Source: Spirochaetaceae bacterium (GTDB lineage: Bacteria; Spirochaetota; Leptospiria; Leptospirales; Leptonemataceae). From it: a stretch of DNA of 64,000 nt. Location: positions 1-64,000 of the forward strand of contig PCBI01000015.1 of NCBI GenBank assembly GCA_002730875.1, read 5' to 3'. Positions 15,896 to 24,639 of the stretch are shown one piece after another. The notes below the pieces were generated by a model that did no database searches, was not told the origin of the DNA, and worked only from the letters and a program-made list of their open reading frames with translations. The stretch's first letter is position 1. Each line of letters starts with the position of its first letter. The position numbers and the translations under genes were made by a program.

Positions 15896-17377
15896 TTGCC
15901 CACAGCAGATTCCAGTCCAATGATCCTCCAGTCCAATGATTCAGCTTCTACCCGAGTACAGGAAGGATTCGACCTGGGCTCTGCCCCGGCAAAAACTGAC
16001 CGAATGAGAGACGGAACCCTTGATTCGCCGGTCCGGTCGGTGTCCCCAGGTACCATTCGCCGCGAAAAGCCTACCATTCTTCTTCTAGGGTTGGCGGTGG
16101 TACTCGTGGTGATGAACACCATGATGTTCAACCTGGCGCTTCCGTCTGTTTCTCGGCAGTTTGGCCTGGACCCGGCCGTGACATCCTGGATCGTAACCGC
16201 CTATTCCATCGTCTTTGCCATTTCATCGATTACATATAGCCGTCTTTCCGACTTCATTCCAATTCGTCGCCTTTTCATCATAGGCTTGCTTTCCCTCAGC
16301 CTTGCCGCCATAGCAGGATTCTTCAGCGACAGCTTCGCATTCCTGTTGGTAGCTAGAATTCTGCAGGCCACAGGGGCCGGATCTGTGCCCGGTCTTGCGC
16401 TGGTCCTGATTTCCCGATACATTCCGCTAGAGCGAAGGGGCCGGGCCATGGCCGTTGTTATGGCGGCGGTTGCAGTGGGTCTGGGTCTTGGACCCATCGT
16501 AGGAGGAACCATTGTTGAATACCTGGGCTGGAATTATCTGTTTCTGCTTACAGCATGCACCGGGTTTCTGGTTCCTTTCTTTCAATCCGAGATACCGGCG
16601 GAGCAGAGTAGCCCGGGGGCCTTCGATATTCCAGGCGCAGTTCTGGCATCCATCGGCATTACATTTTTGCTCCTGGCCATGACCGAGTCTTCCCTGGTTG
16701 CACTTTGCATTTCCCTGGGCGCTTTCCCGGTGTTCTGGTGGCGAATTCAGAATACGGATCGTCCATTCGTCATGCCTGTACTTCTTAAGAGCCCGGGATT
16801 TCTAACTCTGGTAGCTGTAGGTCTGGGCGGCTACATTTGTACCTTTGCCATGCTGTATCTAATGCCGCAGATCCTGGTAGACCATTTCAGATTAACGGCC
16901 ATGGAGGCCGGTCTGGTCATATTTCCTGGTTCTTTCGCTTCCATGGTTATTTCGCGCATGGTGGGTAGGATGATCGATAGAATTGGAAACAGGCATATCA
17001 TTGAGTTTGCGCCGGCGGTCATGCTAATGGCCACGATCCTGTTTACCTTTTTGGCCGGACTTTCCTACCTTTATATTCTTGTGATCTTCATTTTGATGAG
17101 CGTTGCATTCACCTTTTTGACAAGCAGCGTTTCCAATGAAATATCTCGCTTTCTGGCGCCGGAACAGCTGGGCTCGGGAATGGGACTGTTTCAACTAATG
17201 CAGTTTTTCAGCGGCGCCTTCGGCGTAGCGGCCACAGCTACCGGACTGAGTATGCGATCCGCATTTCCGGCGGAGCCCGCATTCGGATTTATCTTCTGGG
17301 GGATGTCGGTGGTATTGATGCTTTCCATGTTTTGCGGTATCTACTATCTGAGGAAATCTTCCCCTGAACGCCACTGA
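15896..17377 (+). CDS. MFS transporter, 14-helix DHA2 type
   Basis: This protein of up to 493 residues has about 14 predicted membrane helices from residue 58 onward. Motif A-like text between helices 2 and 3 (YSRLSDFIPIRRLF) and the antiporter motif C in helix 5 (VGLGLGPIVGG) place it with proton-driven drug exporters of the DHA2/EmrB-QacA group. The first ~55 residues are polar and poorly conserved, so the real start could be later: TTG 15896 has a GGAAG-like site, ATG 15920 and ATG 16004 do not. The export substrate is unknown. It is monocistronic; dabB follows after 588 bases with its own promoter. Confidence 0.8.
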   Translation: MPTADSSPMILQSNDSASTRVQEGFDLGSAPAKTDRMRDGTLDSPVRSVSPGTIRREKPTILLLGLAVVLVVMNTMMFNLALPSVSRQFGLDPAVTSWIVTAYSIVFAISSITYSRLSDFIPIRRLFIIGLLSLSLAAIAGFFSDSFAFLLVARILQATGAGSVPGLALVLISRYIPLERRGRAMAVVMAAVAVGLGLGPIVGGTIVEYLGWNYLFLLTACTGFLVPFFQSEIPAEQSSPGAFDIPGAVLASIGITFLLLAMTESSLVALCISLGAFPVFWWRIQNTDRPFVMPVLLKSPGFLTLVAVGLGGYICTFAMLYLMPQILVDHFRLTAMEAGLVIFPGSFASMVISRMVGRMIDRIGNRHIIEFAPAVMLMATILFTFLAGLSYLYILVIFILMSVAFTFLTSSVSNEISRFLAPEQLGSGMGLFQLMQFFSGAFGVAATATGLSMRSAFPAEPAFGFIFWGMSVVLMLSMFCGIYYLRKSSPERH

Positions 17378-17449
17378 GCGGACGCGTCGCAGACAGGGAT
17401 TTGTTGACATACACTGTGGAAGGGATTCTGTTCGGCCATGCCCTGTAGA

Positions 17450-17673
17450 ATGAATCGTATTGTGCTTCTTCCAGCGCTTGTACTGGTTTCTGTTTGCGTT
17501 GCCTTCCCGGCTGAATTCCTCAGATCGCATTAAAGCAGCGGAAGCAGTGGGCCGGCTTTTCCTCTGGCTCAAGCTATGGATACGAGCTGGCTGCCGGGGC
17601 TTCACCCAGGGTCGCCTGCATCTGTTGGCTTGAGCCGGGTTTGTTCCCTGATCGGCCTGGATTTAAAGCGTAA
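17450..17673 (+). pseudogene. Possible remnant of an exported protein
   Basis: An ATG at 17450 opens a 27-codon frame that is a perfect-looking signal peptide (MNRIVLLPALVLVSVCVAFP) and then stops at 17533. From 17530 another frame continues to 17673 with Gly/Ser-rich wording (WAGFSSGSSYGYELAAG). Together they look like a frameshifted and shortened exported protein. The evidence is thin because the second part is short. Confidence 0.2.
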
Positions 17674-17881
17674 CTAACCAGCAGTTACTGCACAATCCCT
17701 CTATTGAGCCGTTGTGCTTCTGACGTCCCTGTCTCTGTGTTTAGCTCAATCGTAAACCCTCACTTTCAAAACCCGTAAAACGGGAACTCTAACCAGTACT
17801 TACTGCAGCTTGCATAGAAAGGCCTGGAGAATACGGGGGGCCATTCTGTCCAGGGATGGATTTGGTATGCGTGTTTTGTAA

Positions 17882-17945
17882 TTGACGAATAAAAATACCG
17901 GCATTATAGTGGGTATATCAGCTCGGCGCACGCAGTGCTGCGCCG
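17882..17945 (+). promoter_or_regulatory. Sigma-70-type promoter and leader hairpin of dabB-dabA
   Basis: TTGACG (17882-17887) is separated by 17 bases from TATAGT (17905-17910), close to the vegetative consensus with ideal spacing. The expected transcript would start near 17917. It would begin with a 7-base-pair hairpin: CGGCGCA (17924-17930) with TGCGCCG (17939-17945). AAGGAG then lies 7 bases before the dabB ATG at 17966. The hairpin could stabilise the message or bind a regulator. Confidence 0.65.
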
Positions 17946-17965
17946 GGTATTTAAGGAGAATTGAT

Positions 17966-19549
17966 ATGCCTTTTGAGTCTTTAATCATATTGCTGGCGCC
18001 CGCCGCTTTTCTGGTGGCTGCGCTTCTGGGACGGTTGCAGGATAGGAGCCGTCCTGTTCTTTTAGAGGGGGTGCTATCCGCGGCCACTTTGATCGGCCTG
18101 GTAGTGGCTGTGATCGGAGGGGTGCTTGCCTATGAACGGGGCACACTGGAAAGTGCATTGCTGGGTTATAAAGATCTAGGTCTATCTGTGCGAGTGGACC
18201 CTCTGAGCGCGGTGATTCTGGCAATGATAGCCATTCTGGCCTTTGTCATCGTACGTTTTTCCCGACACTATCTGGATGGAGACCCTCGAAAGGGTGTGTT
18301 TCTGTCTCGTCTGGCCGCAACGGTGGCAGCCGTGGAATTGCTGGTGATCTCGGGCAACCTGGGTTTGCTCTTCCTTTCATGGATTGCTACTAGCCTTGCT
18401 CTTCACCAACTGCTGATCTTCTACCCGGAAAGAAAGCCGGCCCTCATCGCGGCGAGAAAGAAATTTATCGCAGCAAGAGTCGGGGATCTATGTATTGGTA
18501 TTGCCTTTGCAATTCTGTACCTGGAATTCTCCACAGGAAATCTGGGCGAAATCTTTGCAGCGCTGTCCCGGTCCACCGAGGTAGCCGCAAGCATCGAAAT
18601 CGCGGCGTCCCTCATCGCAGGCGCGGCCATTCTGAAATCGGCGCAGTTTCCCACCCATGGCTGGCTGGTGGAGGTGATGGAAACCCCTACGCCGGTCTCT
18701 GCCCTTCTTCACGCTGGCATCTTGAATGCAGGTCCCTTCCTGGTCATTCGCCTGGCGTATGTGATCGAAGCTTCCACGGTAGCTCCGTTGCTATTGATTG
18801 CATTTGGTGGGTTCACGGCGCTATTTGCGTCGGTAGTGCTCCTAACACAACCTTCCATCAAGGTGGCTCTGGGCTACTCCAGTGCCGCTCATATGGGGTT
18901 TATGCTACTGGTTACCGGCCTTGGCGTGTATCCTGCAGTAATCCTGCATCTGGTGGCCCACTCCTTCTATAAAGCCCATGCCTTTCTTTCTTCCGGAAGC
19001 GCTGTGGAGCAGCATCGAGCCTCATACGTAAGAACTCCGGCAAGGATTGGCAGTCCATTAAGAGTGCTACTCAGCCTACTGGTAGCCATGGGTATCTATT
19101 TCGGATTCGCCTGGATGTGGGGCATTGAGCTTACAAACGAGCCGGCCCTTCTGGCGGTCGGGGCCATCCTGATACTTGGATTGGCGCAGATCATAGCGCC
19201 AGCCCTGGATTCCTCCGGTCCGGTGTTGGGCACTATTCAGGCCTGCGGACTGGCTTTGTTTGTGGCACTGGCCTTCTTCTCGCTGGAAAGCGGCGCTTAT
19301 CTGATCCTGAAGTCCGTGCTACCGGATCCCGTCGGGGTATCAGCCGTCACCCTGGTATTAGCGTCTTTGATTCTGTTTGGTTTCGCTTTGGCTGTGGTGT
19401 ATCAGATCATTGGTCCAACACTTTCTAACAAACCATTCTATCAGAGAATGGCCATCCACCTGAGAAATGGTCTGTATGCGAATGCTATTTTTGACCGTTG
19501 CGTAGGCTCCATGCGAATCCATGGGAGATCCGCGCAAGCGACAAACTAG
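17966..19549 (+). CDS. dabB: DabB: membrane subunit of inorganic-carbon transporter (NuoL-like)
   Basis: This 527-residue polytopic membrane protein belongs to the proton-conducting NuoL/MrpA-type family (Proton_antipo_M). Features are a long helical membrane domain, the core segment GAAILKSAQFPTHGWLVEVM followed by ETPTPVSALLHAG, and the later LLTQPSIKVALGYSSAAHMG with HSFYKAHAFL. It lacks the C-terminal extension of true complex I subunits, and no other nuo genes are nearby. dabA follows 20 bases downstream. In the described DAB systems DabB pairs with DabA to drive inorganic carbon uptake with a cation gradient. The ATG at 17966 is chosen over an upstream in-frame start because AAGGAG precedes it by 7 bases. 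Confidence 0.85.
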   Translation: MPFESLIILLAPAAFLVAALLGRLQDRSRPVLLEGVLSAATLIGLVVAVIGGVLAYERGTLESALLGYKDLGLSVRVDPLSAVILAMIAILAFVIVRFSRHYLDGDPRKGVFLSRLAATVAAVELLVISGNLGLLFLSWIATSLALHQLLIFYPERKPALIAARKKFIAARVGDLCIGIAFAILYLEFSTGNLGEIFAALSRSTEVAASIEIAASLIAGAAILKSAQFPTHGWLVEVMETPTPVSALLHAGILNAGPFLVIRLAYVIEASTVAPLLLIAFGGFTALFASVVLLTQPSIKVALGYSSAAHMGFMLLVTGLGVYPAVILHLVAHSFYKAHAFLSSGSAVEQHRASYVRTPARIGSPLRVLLSLLVAMGIYFGFAWMWGIELTNEPALLAVGAILILGLAQIIAPALDSSGPVLGTIQACGLALFVALAFFSLESGAYLILKSVLPDPVGVSAVTLVLASLILFGFALAVVYQIIGPTLSNKPFYQRMAIHLRNGLYANAIFDRCVGSMRIHGRSAQATN

Positions 19550-19569
19550 TCCAATACCAGGAGTTAACT

Positions 19570-22059
19570 ATGAAAACCACAAATGCACAAATAACATCTA
19601 ATAAAGACACAGAATCCTTTTTGAAGAGCGCAGCCACCATGGTGGCCCCGGTATGGCCTCTGGAAAACTTCGTGGCAGTGAATCCTTATCTTCGACTCAG
19701 CCATCTGAAGTTTGAAGAGGCGGGATCGGTGTTGGAAAAGGTAGCTGGCGCTCGAATGACCCTTCCTGCCTCATACTATCTGCATGCCATTCAATCTGGA
19801 AAGATTCAGGAGCAGGATCTGGAGTATGCGTTGAACCAGAGTTCATCGCCCATCGCCGATGATGTACCTACATTCCTGGAAATGGCGCGCAAGGATGAAT
19901 CTTATGAACCGCAGGCAGTGGTCCCCACCGTGGCAGACGTGGCCAATTCTGTCACAGCCAGGGACTGGAAGGGCTTCATCGACAATAGCTTTTCTGGGTG
20001 GGCCGCGGCATATTTTGATGTAGGGCAGGCAATCTGGAACTCGGCGAGCAAGGGCAGCCTGTTCCAGTCCTGGAAGTTTGAGGCGGAAGTGAATCGCAAT
20101 GCTGACGTCATGGGCCTTTCGCAATACCGAAAAGTAATTCAGGCCTATCCCAGCGAACCGGTGGCTGCGGCAGAAAAAGCCCTGGAATCCCTGGGGTTAC
20201 CATCGCAGGGTCGCGAAATCTATCTTTTCAGATTACTCATGCGAGTGGGGGGCTGGTCTGCTTTCGCATCCAGAATTGTATGGGATGCGGAGCTTTATGG
20301 CGGAACCAGTGATGCGATGAGTGAACTGGCGGCAGTCCTTCTGTGTCAGGAGGCAGCCCTGCTGGAGGCTCTTCGATCCAGAGAATTGGAGCATGCCTGG
20401 CAAGAATCCAGAGAGCAACTACTTCCTATGTCCGATGCCAGCAGGGCAGGGGGAGCGCTTGCTCGTCTCCTGGTCTTGCAGAATGCCCTGGATCGAGCAG
20501 AGCAACGAAGACTGATTCAGCTCATCAATAATTCTGAACGGGCGACAAAGCAGACGGTAGGATCTGATCGTCCCGATGTTCAGGCAGTTTTTTGTATCGA
20601 TGTCCGCTCCGAGGTATTTCGTCGTCATCTGGAGGCGGCCAGCCCAGCCATCAGGACCATAGGATTTGCGGGCTTCTTCGCCTTTCCCCTGGAGTACGTG
20701 CCCATAGGTCATGACAAGGGTGGGGCTCAGTGTCCGGTGCTCCTAACCCCTGCAAACAAGATCAAGGAAGGCTTTCAGGATTCGAAGACACTCAAAGAGG
20801 CAGAGAAGCGGAGATCACTGAAGCATCATGTGAAGAATGCGTGGTGGTCTTTCAAGATGGGGGCTATCTCCTGCTTCAGCTTTGTTGGTCCAATTGGATT
20901 GGCCTACCTTCCCAAGATTCTATCGGATGCACTGGGCTGGACTCGACCTGTGCCCCATCCGGAATCCGAATCTTTGAGCGAAAGGCTGGCGCGCCAGAAA
21001 GGGCCCGTTCTGACCCATGAAGGTGATGGTTCTGGCGCCACAGGAATGACCGTTGAACAAAAAGTGGATCTGGCATTCGGCGCATTAAACGCCATGTCTC
21101 TAACGAAAGGATTCGCTCCTCTGGTAATGATCACCGGCCACGGTTCGTCCACGGTTAACAATCCCCATGCCACTGGACTGGATTGTGGCGCTTGCGGGGG
21201 ACGTACCGGGGAAGCCAATGCAAGAGTAGCGGCCGAGGTGCTAAACGATGCTCAAGTTCGTGATGCTCTTTCTGCGAAAGGCATCGGAATTCCAGAGGAT
21301 ACCTTCTTCCTGGCCTGTCAGCACGACACTACCACGGATGAGGTAACAATGTTTAACGCCGAGCAGGCTCCCGGATTTCACGGGCCTGCCATAAAAGCGT
21401 TGAGATCTTCGTTGCAGCAGGCAGGTCGAATGACCAGAGCGGAAAGAGCGACCAGGCTGGGACTGAAATCCGGACTCAGCGCCAGAGAACTGGACGCCTC
21501 TGTAATGGCGCGAAGCAAAGACTGGGCTCAGGTAAGACCAGAATGGGGTCTGGCCGGTTGCTCTGCCTTTATTGCTGCGCCAGGAGAAGCTATTAGCGGT
21601 CTGGATTTAGGCGGTCGATCCTTCTTGCATAGCTACGACTGGAAGCAGGATAACGGTTTCGGTGTATTGGAATTGATTATGACTGCTCCCATGGTTGTGG
21701 CCAGCTGGATCAGTCTGCAGTATTACGGCTCCAGTGTGGATAACCATTTGTTCGGCTCCGGAAACAAGACTTTGCACAATGTTACCGGCGGCGTTGGCGT
21801 TCTGGAAGGAAATGGCGGCGATCTTCGAGTAGGGCTTCCCTGGCAGTCAGTGCACGATGGGCAAGACTATCAGCACGAACCGGTGCGACTGAACGTTATG
21901 ATTCAGGCGCCTCTGGAAGCCATCAATTCGGTAATAGAAAAGTATGAGTCTGTGGCCCATCTTGTGGACAATGGTTGGTTGCAACTGATGGCCATGGAAG
22001 AGGGAAAGATTACTCATCGCTACACGGGTAAACTGAACTGGGAGTCAGTGATGTTCTGA
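19570..22059 (+). CDS. dabA: DabA: DUF2309 zinc-binding subunit of inorganic-carbon transporter
   Basis: This 829-residue protein of the UPF0753/DUF2309 family is the catalytic-like partner of DabB. The carbonic-anhydrase-like zinc site is intact: Cys342 and Asp344 in VFCIDVRSE, His524 in MITGHGSS, and Cys539 in TGLDCGACGG. The family is proposed to hydrate CO2 vectorially to bicarbonate in the cytoplasm, coupled to cation flow through DabB. The N-terminus has the usual PVWPLENFVAVNP signature. The start at 19570 follows AGGAG. It forms a two-gene operon with dabB and is closed by a terminator at 22066. In an organism that is probably heterotrophic, the role would be supplying bicarbonate to carboxylases rather than carbon fixation. 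Confidence 0.9.
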   Translation: MKTTNAQITSNKDTESFLKSAATMVAPVWPLENFVAVNPYLRLSHLKFEEAGSVLEKVAGARMTLPASYYLHAIQSGKIQEQDLEYALNQSSSPIADDVPTFLEMARKDESYEPQAVVPTVADVANSVTARDWKGFIDNSFSGWAAAYFDVGQAIWNSASKGSLFQSWKFEAEVNRNADVMGLSQYRKVIQAYPSEPVAAAEKALESLGLPSQGREIYLFRLLMRVGGWSAFASRIVWDAELYGGTSDAMSELAAVLLCQEAALLEALRSRELEHAWQESREQLLPMSDASRAGGALARLLVLQNALDRAEQRRLIQLINNSERATKQTVGSDRPDVQAVFCIDVRSEVFRRHLEAASPAIRTIGFAGFFAFPLEYVPIGHDKGGAQCPVLLTPANKIKEGFQDSKTLKEAEKRRSLKHHVKNAWWSFKMGAISCFSFVGPIGLAYLPKILSDALGWTRPVPHPESESLSERLARQKGPVLTHEGDGSGATGMTVEQKVDLAFGALNAMSLTKGFAPLVMITGHGSSTVNNPHATGLDCGACGGRTGEANARVAAEVLNDAQVRDALSAKGIGIPEDTFFLACQHDTTTDEVTMFNAEQAPGFHGPAIKALRSSLQQAGRMTRAERATRLGLKSGLSARELDASVMARSKDWAQVRPEWGLAGCSAFIAAPGEAISGLDLGGRSFLHSYDWKQDNGFGVLELIMTAPMVVASWISLQYYGSSVDNHLFGSGNKTLHNVTGGVGVLEGNGGDLRVGLPWQSVHDGQDYQHEPVRLNVMIQAPLEAINSVIEKYESVAHLVDNGWLQLMAMEEGKITHRYTGKLNWESVMF

Positions 22060-22065
22060 GGTACC

Positions 22066-22098
22066 AGGGCCGGCCTTGATGGTCGGCCCTTTGTTGCT
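22066..22098 (+). terminator. Terminator of the dabB-dabA operon
   Basis: AGGGCCGGCC (22066-22075) pairs with GGTCGGCCCT (22081-22090), with one G-T pair and a five-base loop, followed by TTGTTGCTT. It begins only 6 bases after the dabA stop. Confidence 0.75.
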
Positions 22099-22345
22099 TC
22101 TGCAGAGGCTCCGAAGTATTGTCTCCGGGATAATTAGCATATCGTCGAGGCCCTGTGCGGCGCCGGTCCGCATCTCTGGTTGATGCCAGCTAGGATTCGT
22201 CTTGCTGGTAAGGAACTAAATGAATCGACTCTTGATCCCGGGAAAGCGAACATCTCTATTTGGTTAGATCGAAATCAGCAATCAAACCCTGTGCAATCTT
22301 GATGACTATTGCCTTGCGTAGCTTGAAGCCGGGCCCGGAAAATAG

Positions 22346-23194
22346 CTAATTTCGGAAACGCATTTCCAGGCCTTCTATAATCAGCTTTAGACCGTATTCG
22401 AACTCCCTGGCAAAGGAATAGCCTCTTTGCGAAACCACTGATGCCACCATTTCTGACAGATAGGGATAGTCTCCGGCCTGCATGGCATCTTGAAATCCCT
22501 GCAGCTGTTCTATATCTACCGCGCCTTCGAAGGGAAGGGCCAACTCCTGGACCACAAATCCATATACGAAACTGTCCTGAATCGCCACGGTATGCGCCGC
22601 CAGATCCATGGAAAAGCCGGCCTGTCTCAATCTACCCAGGCGATGGTTCTGATACTGCAAGGTGGCCGGTCCCGGGTTTTTTCTCGAGTCCAGCAACCCC
22701 ACGGCCCAGGGATGATCCAGCAAAACCTTTCGCATACGGTTGGATTGGACACTCAACCACTCTTGCCAGGATATTTGAGCGTCGGTTGCGGGAGTCCCTA
22801 ACTCGCCAAACACTTCATCCACCATTAAGTCCAGAAGTCTCTCCCGGGAGGGAATGTGATGGTATAATGACATTGCCTCTACTCGAAGTTCTGTTGCCAG
22901 GTTTCGCATGCTCAAAGCATGTATTCCACCCCGGTCAGCCAGGCCAATGGCTGTAGCGACGATGAATTCTACTGAAAGGGTCGGGGACTTCCTCGTCTTT
23001 TTGGTCGTTCCGCCTTCTGCAGCAGTGGTGGCATTCCGGGAGCCCTTCTTCGGCGCCGACTTCGAAACGGTCTGCCGGGTAGATTTATTCCTGGCACCGG
23101 GTTGTTTTGACGGGCCTGGTTGCGGTGTGCGTTCCTGGTGTTTTCCTGCTGCGGGCTGTCGCCTGTTGCTATCGCTCTTTCTTCGTGCGCTCAA
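22346..23194 (-). CDS. TetR-family repressor with long basic N-terminal extension
   Basis: This 282-residue regulator starts at a TTG (23194) with GGAGGGA 5 bases upstream. Residues 1-70 are a disordered tail rich in Lys, Arg, Pro and Ala. The TetR helix-turn-helix follows at about 75-120 (IVATAIGLADRGG, LSMRNLATELRVEAMSLYHH), and then a C-terminal ligand domain of the TetR_C (class tetracycline repressor-like) type. It is divergent from the MDR oxidoreductase at 23295, and two palindromes sit between them (23224-23262), so it very likely represses itself and that gene. The inducer is unknown. The basic tail is unusually long for TetR and may add non-specific DNA contacts. Confidence 0.85.
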   Translation of the reverse strand: MSARRKSDSNRRQPAAGKHQERTPQPGPSKQPGARNKSTRQTVSKSAPKKGSRNATTAAEGGTTKKTRKSPTLSVEFIVATAIGLADRGGIHALSMRNLATELRVEAMSLYHHIPSRERLLDLMVDEVFGELGTPATDAQISWQEWLSVQSNRMRKVLLDHPWAVGLLDSRKNPGPATLQYQNHRLGRLRQAGFSMDLAAHTVAIQDSFVYGFVVQELALPFEGAVDIEQLQGFQDAMQAGDYPYLSEMVASVVSQRGYSFAREFEYGLKLIIEGLEMRFRN

Positions 23195-23216
23195 GTAATC
23201 CCTCCGAAAATACGGT

Positions 23217-23262
23217 TTGACACCTTACAGTGTAAGTGTTTTTCTGGTGCTTACAGTGTAAG
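23217..23262. promoter_or_regulatory. Two TetR-type operator palindromes in the divergent promoter region
   Basis: The 13-base word CTTACAGTGTAAG occurs at 23224-23236 and again at 23250-23262, centre to centre 26 bases. Each is palindromic apart from the central base. On the plus strand TTGACA (23217-23222) abuts the first site. On the minus strand TTACAC, 17 bases, then TATTTT gives a promoter for tetR whose -35 lies in the first site. Binding would therefore block both directions. The sites very likely bind the neighbouring TetR protein. Confidence 0.75.
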
Positions 23263-23294
23263 GCTGGCTCGGTCCAGTGCGGAGGCAAGAAAAA

Positions 23295-24254
23295 ATGAAA
23301 GCAATCGAGTTCAGGAAATACGGACCGCCGGAAGTGCTGAAGGTAGTAGAAAAAAACAAACCCGCTCCCGGCCCGGGAGAGGTTCTCATTAAGATCCATG
23401 CCACTGCCATTAATAGCGGGGACTGGCGCGTAAGAAAGGCAGACCCATTCCTGGTTCGGCTTTTCTTCGGGTTGTTCAGGCCCAAAAAGTCGGCACGTGT
23501 GTTGGGCTCGGTGCTATCGGGCACTGTGGAAGGCCTGGGCGAAGGCGTAAGCAGATTCTCTATTGGCCAGGCCGTTTTTGGCATGTCCGATCTGGCCCTG
23601 GGCTGCTATGCAGAATATATCTGTTTGCCGGAGAATGCGCCTGTTGTCTCGGCGCCGGAAACTCTGAGCCATGAGGAGGCGGCCTCCATTCCTTTCGGTT
23701 TGCATACCGCGCATCATTTTCTGAAACCGGTACCATTGAATAAGGACTCCCGGGTACTGGTGATCGGGGCCTCCGGAGCTGTGGGCAGTGCCGCCGTGCA
23801 GTTGGCTCGGATGAAGGGCTGCCATGTGACTGCCGTTACCAGCGGCACCAATGCACAGTTGGTTAAGAGCCTGGGAGCGAACCGAGTTGTGGATTACCGA
23901 AGCGAAAGCCTCGGCGACCTGGAGCCATTCGACCTGGTAATAGAAACCGTGGATCGGACCCCGAACGGCCTTTTGCGGACGCTGGTAAAACCCGGGGGGC
24001 ATTTGATTCTGGTCTCAGCGGGAGTCAAAGACATGCTCCTTGCCTCTCTGCGAGCCCGCCGATGGGGTGTTTCTATCTACACCGGTGTAGCCTCCGTAAA
24101 AGCAGAAGACATGGAACTCTTCAGGACCATGATAGAGAGCGGCGAATACAAACCCGTTCTCGAGAAGGTCTATGCGTTCGAAGACGTAGTGGAAGCCCAT
24201 GGTCATGCAGAAGCCGGTCACAAGCAAGGTAACATCGCCCTCAAGATAGTCTGA
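23295..24254 (+). CDS. Zinc-independent MDR oxidoreductase (quinone reductase-like)
   Basis: This 319-residue protein starts at the ATG at 23295 after GGAGG. It has an N-terminal GroES-like fold (MKAIEFRKYGPPEVLKVVE, PGPGEVLIKIHATAINSGDW) and a Rossmann domain with VLVIGASGAVGSAAVQLAR. The catalytic zinc cysteines of alcohol dehydrogenases are absent, so it belongs to the NADPH:quinone reductase / enone reductase side of the medium-chain family. The likely reaction is NADPH-dependent reduction of quinones or alpha,beta-unsaturated carbonyls. Its expression is probably controlled by the divergent TetR through the shared operators, which suggests induction by a toxic electrophile or drug. Confidence 0.85.
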   Translation: MKAIEFRKYGPPEVLKVVEKNKPAPGPGEVLIKIHATAINSGDWRVRKADPFLVRLFFGLFRPKKSARVLGSVLSGTVEGLGEGVSRFSIGQAVFGMSDLALGCYAEYICLPENAPVVSAPETLSHEEAASIPFGLHTAHHFLKPVPLNKDSRVLVIGASGAVGSAAVQLARMKGCHVTAVTSGTNAQLVKSLGANRVVDYRSESLGDLEPFDLVIETVDRTPNGLLRTLVKPGGHLILVSAGVKDMLLASLRARRWGVSIYTGVASVKAEDMELFRTMIESGEYKPVLEKVYAFEDVVEAHGHAEAGHKQGNIALKIV

Positions 24255-24294
24255 TTCCTGCGAATTCCCGAACGATTCCGGGGTACCATTCTAT

Positions 24295-24319
24295 GGGCCG
24301 CCATACAAGATGGCGGTCC
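24295..24319. terminator. Strong hairpin after the MDR oxidoreductase gene
   Basis: GGGCCGCCAT (24295-24304) pairs with ATGGCGGTCC (24310-24319), ten pairs with one G-T and a five-base loop. There is no T tract on either strand, so it may be an atypical terminator or an mRNA-stabilising structure. Confidence 0.4.
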
Positions 24320-24639
24320 GCCTGCATGGGATATCACATTTAGAAACTCCCCGGATAAAGGGAAGGCCAGAAACCTCGTTCTAGCTGTGTCGCGGTTATA
24401 CCCCGATCTGAAGGCAGGTACAGGAACGACGATTGCAAGAGGCCCGGTGCTCTAACTGTTCCCAGGATATGTTTGCTTCTCTGTGCTGCGAATAATGACA
24501 GTCAAACCCGTCCCGGGGAAAATACTGTTTGACCCATTCGTAGGCAGGACCGGCCATTTGATTTCGCGGCTCGCTGCGATTTTCACAAAAAGATACAAAC
24601 CCGCCCGGCAAATGCCGAAACGGCCAACGGAAGAACGAA
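24320..24639. other. Gene-free stretch of about 320 bases before the FIST chemoreceptor
   Basis: Open frames on both strands here lack start signals and coding character. I saw no repeat or RNA gene; the promoter of the chemoreceptor should lie here. Confidence 0.4.

Noticed and set aside
15896..17377. Specific tetracycline exporter
   Set aside because: Motif C and 14 helices support only DHA2 membership; the substrate cannot be read.
17966..19549. dabB as a complex I or Mrp antiporter subunit
   Set aside because: Single NuoL-like subunit, no other nuo or mrp genes, and a directly following dabA with an intact zinc site.
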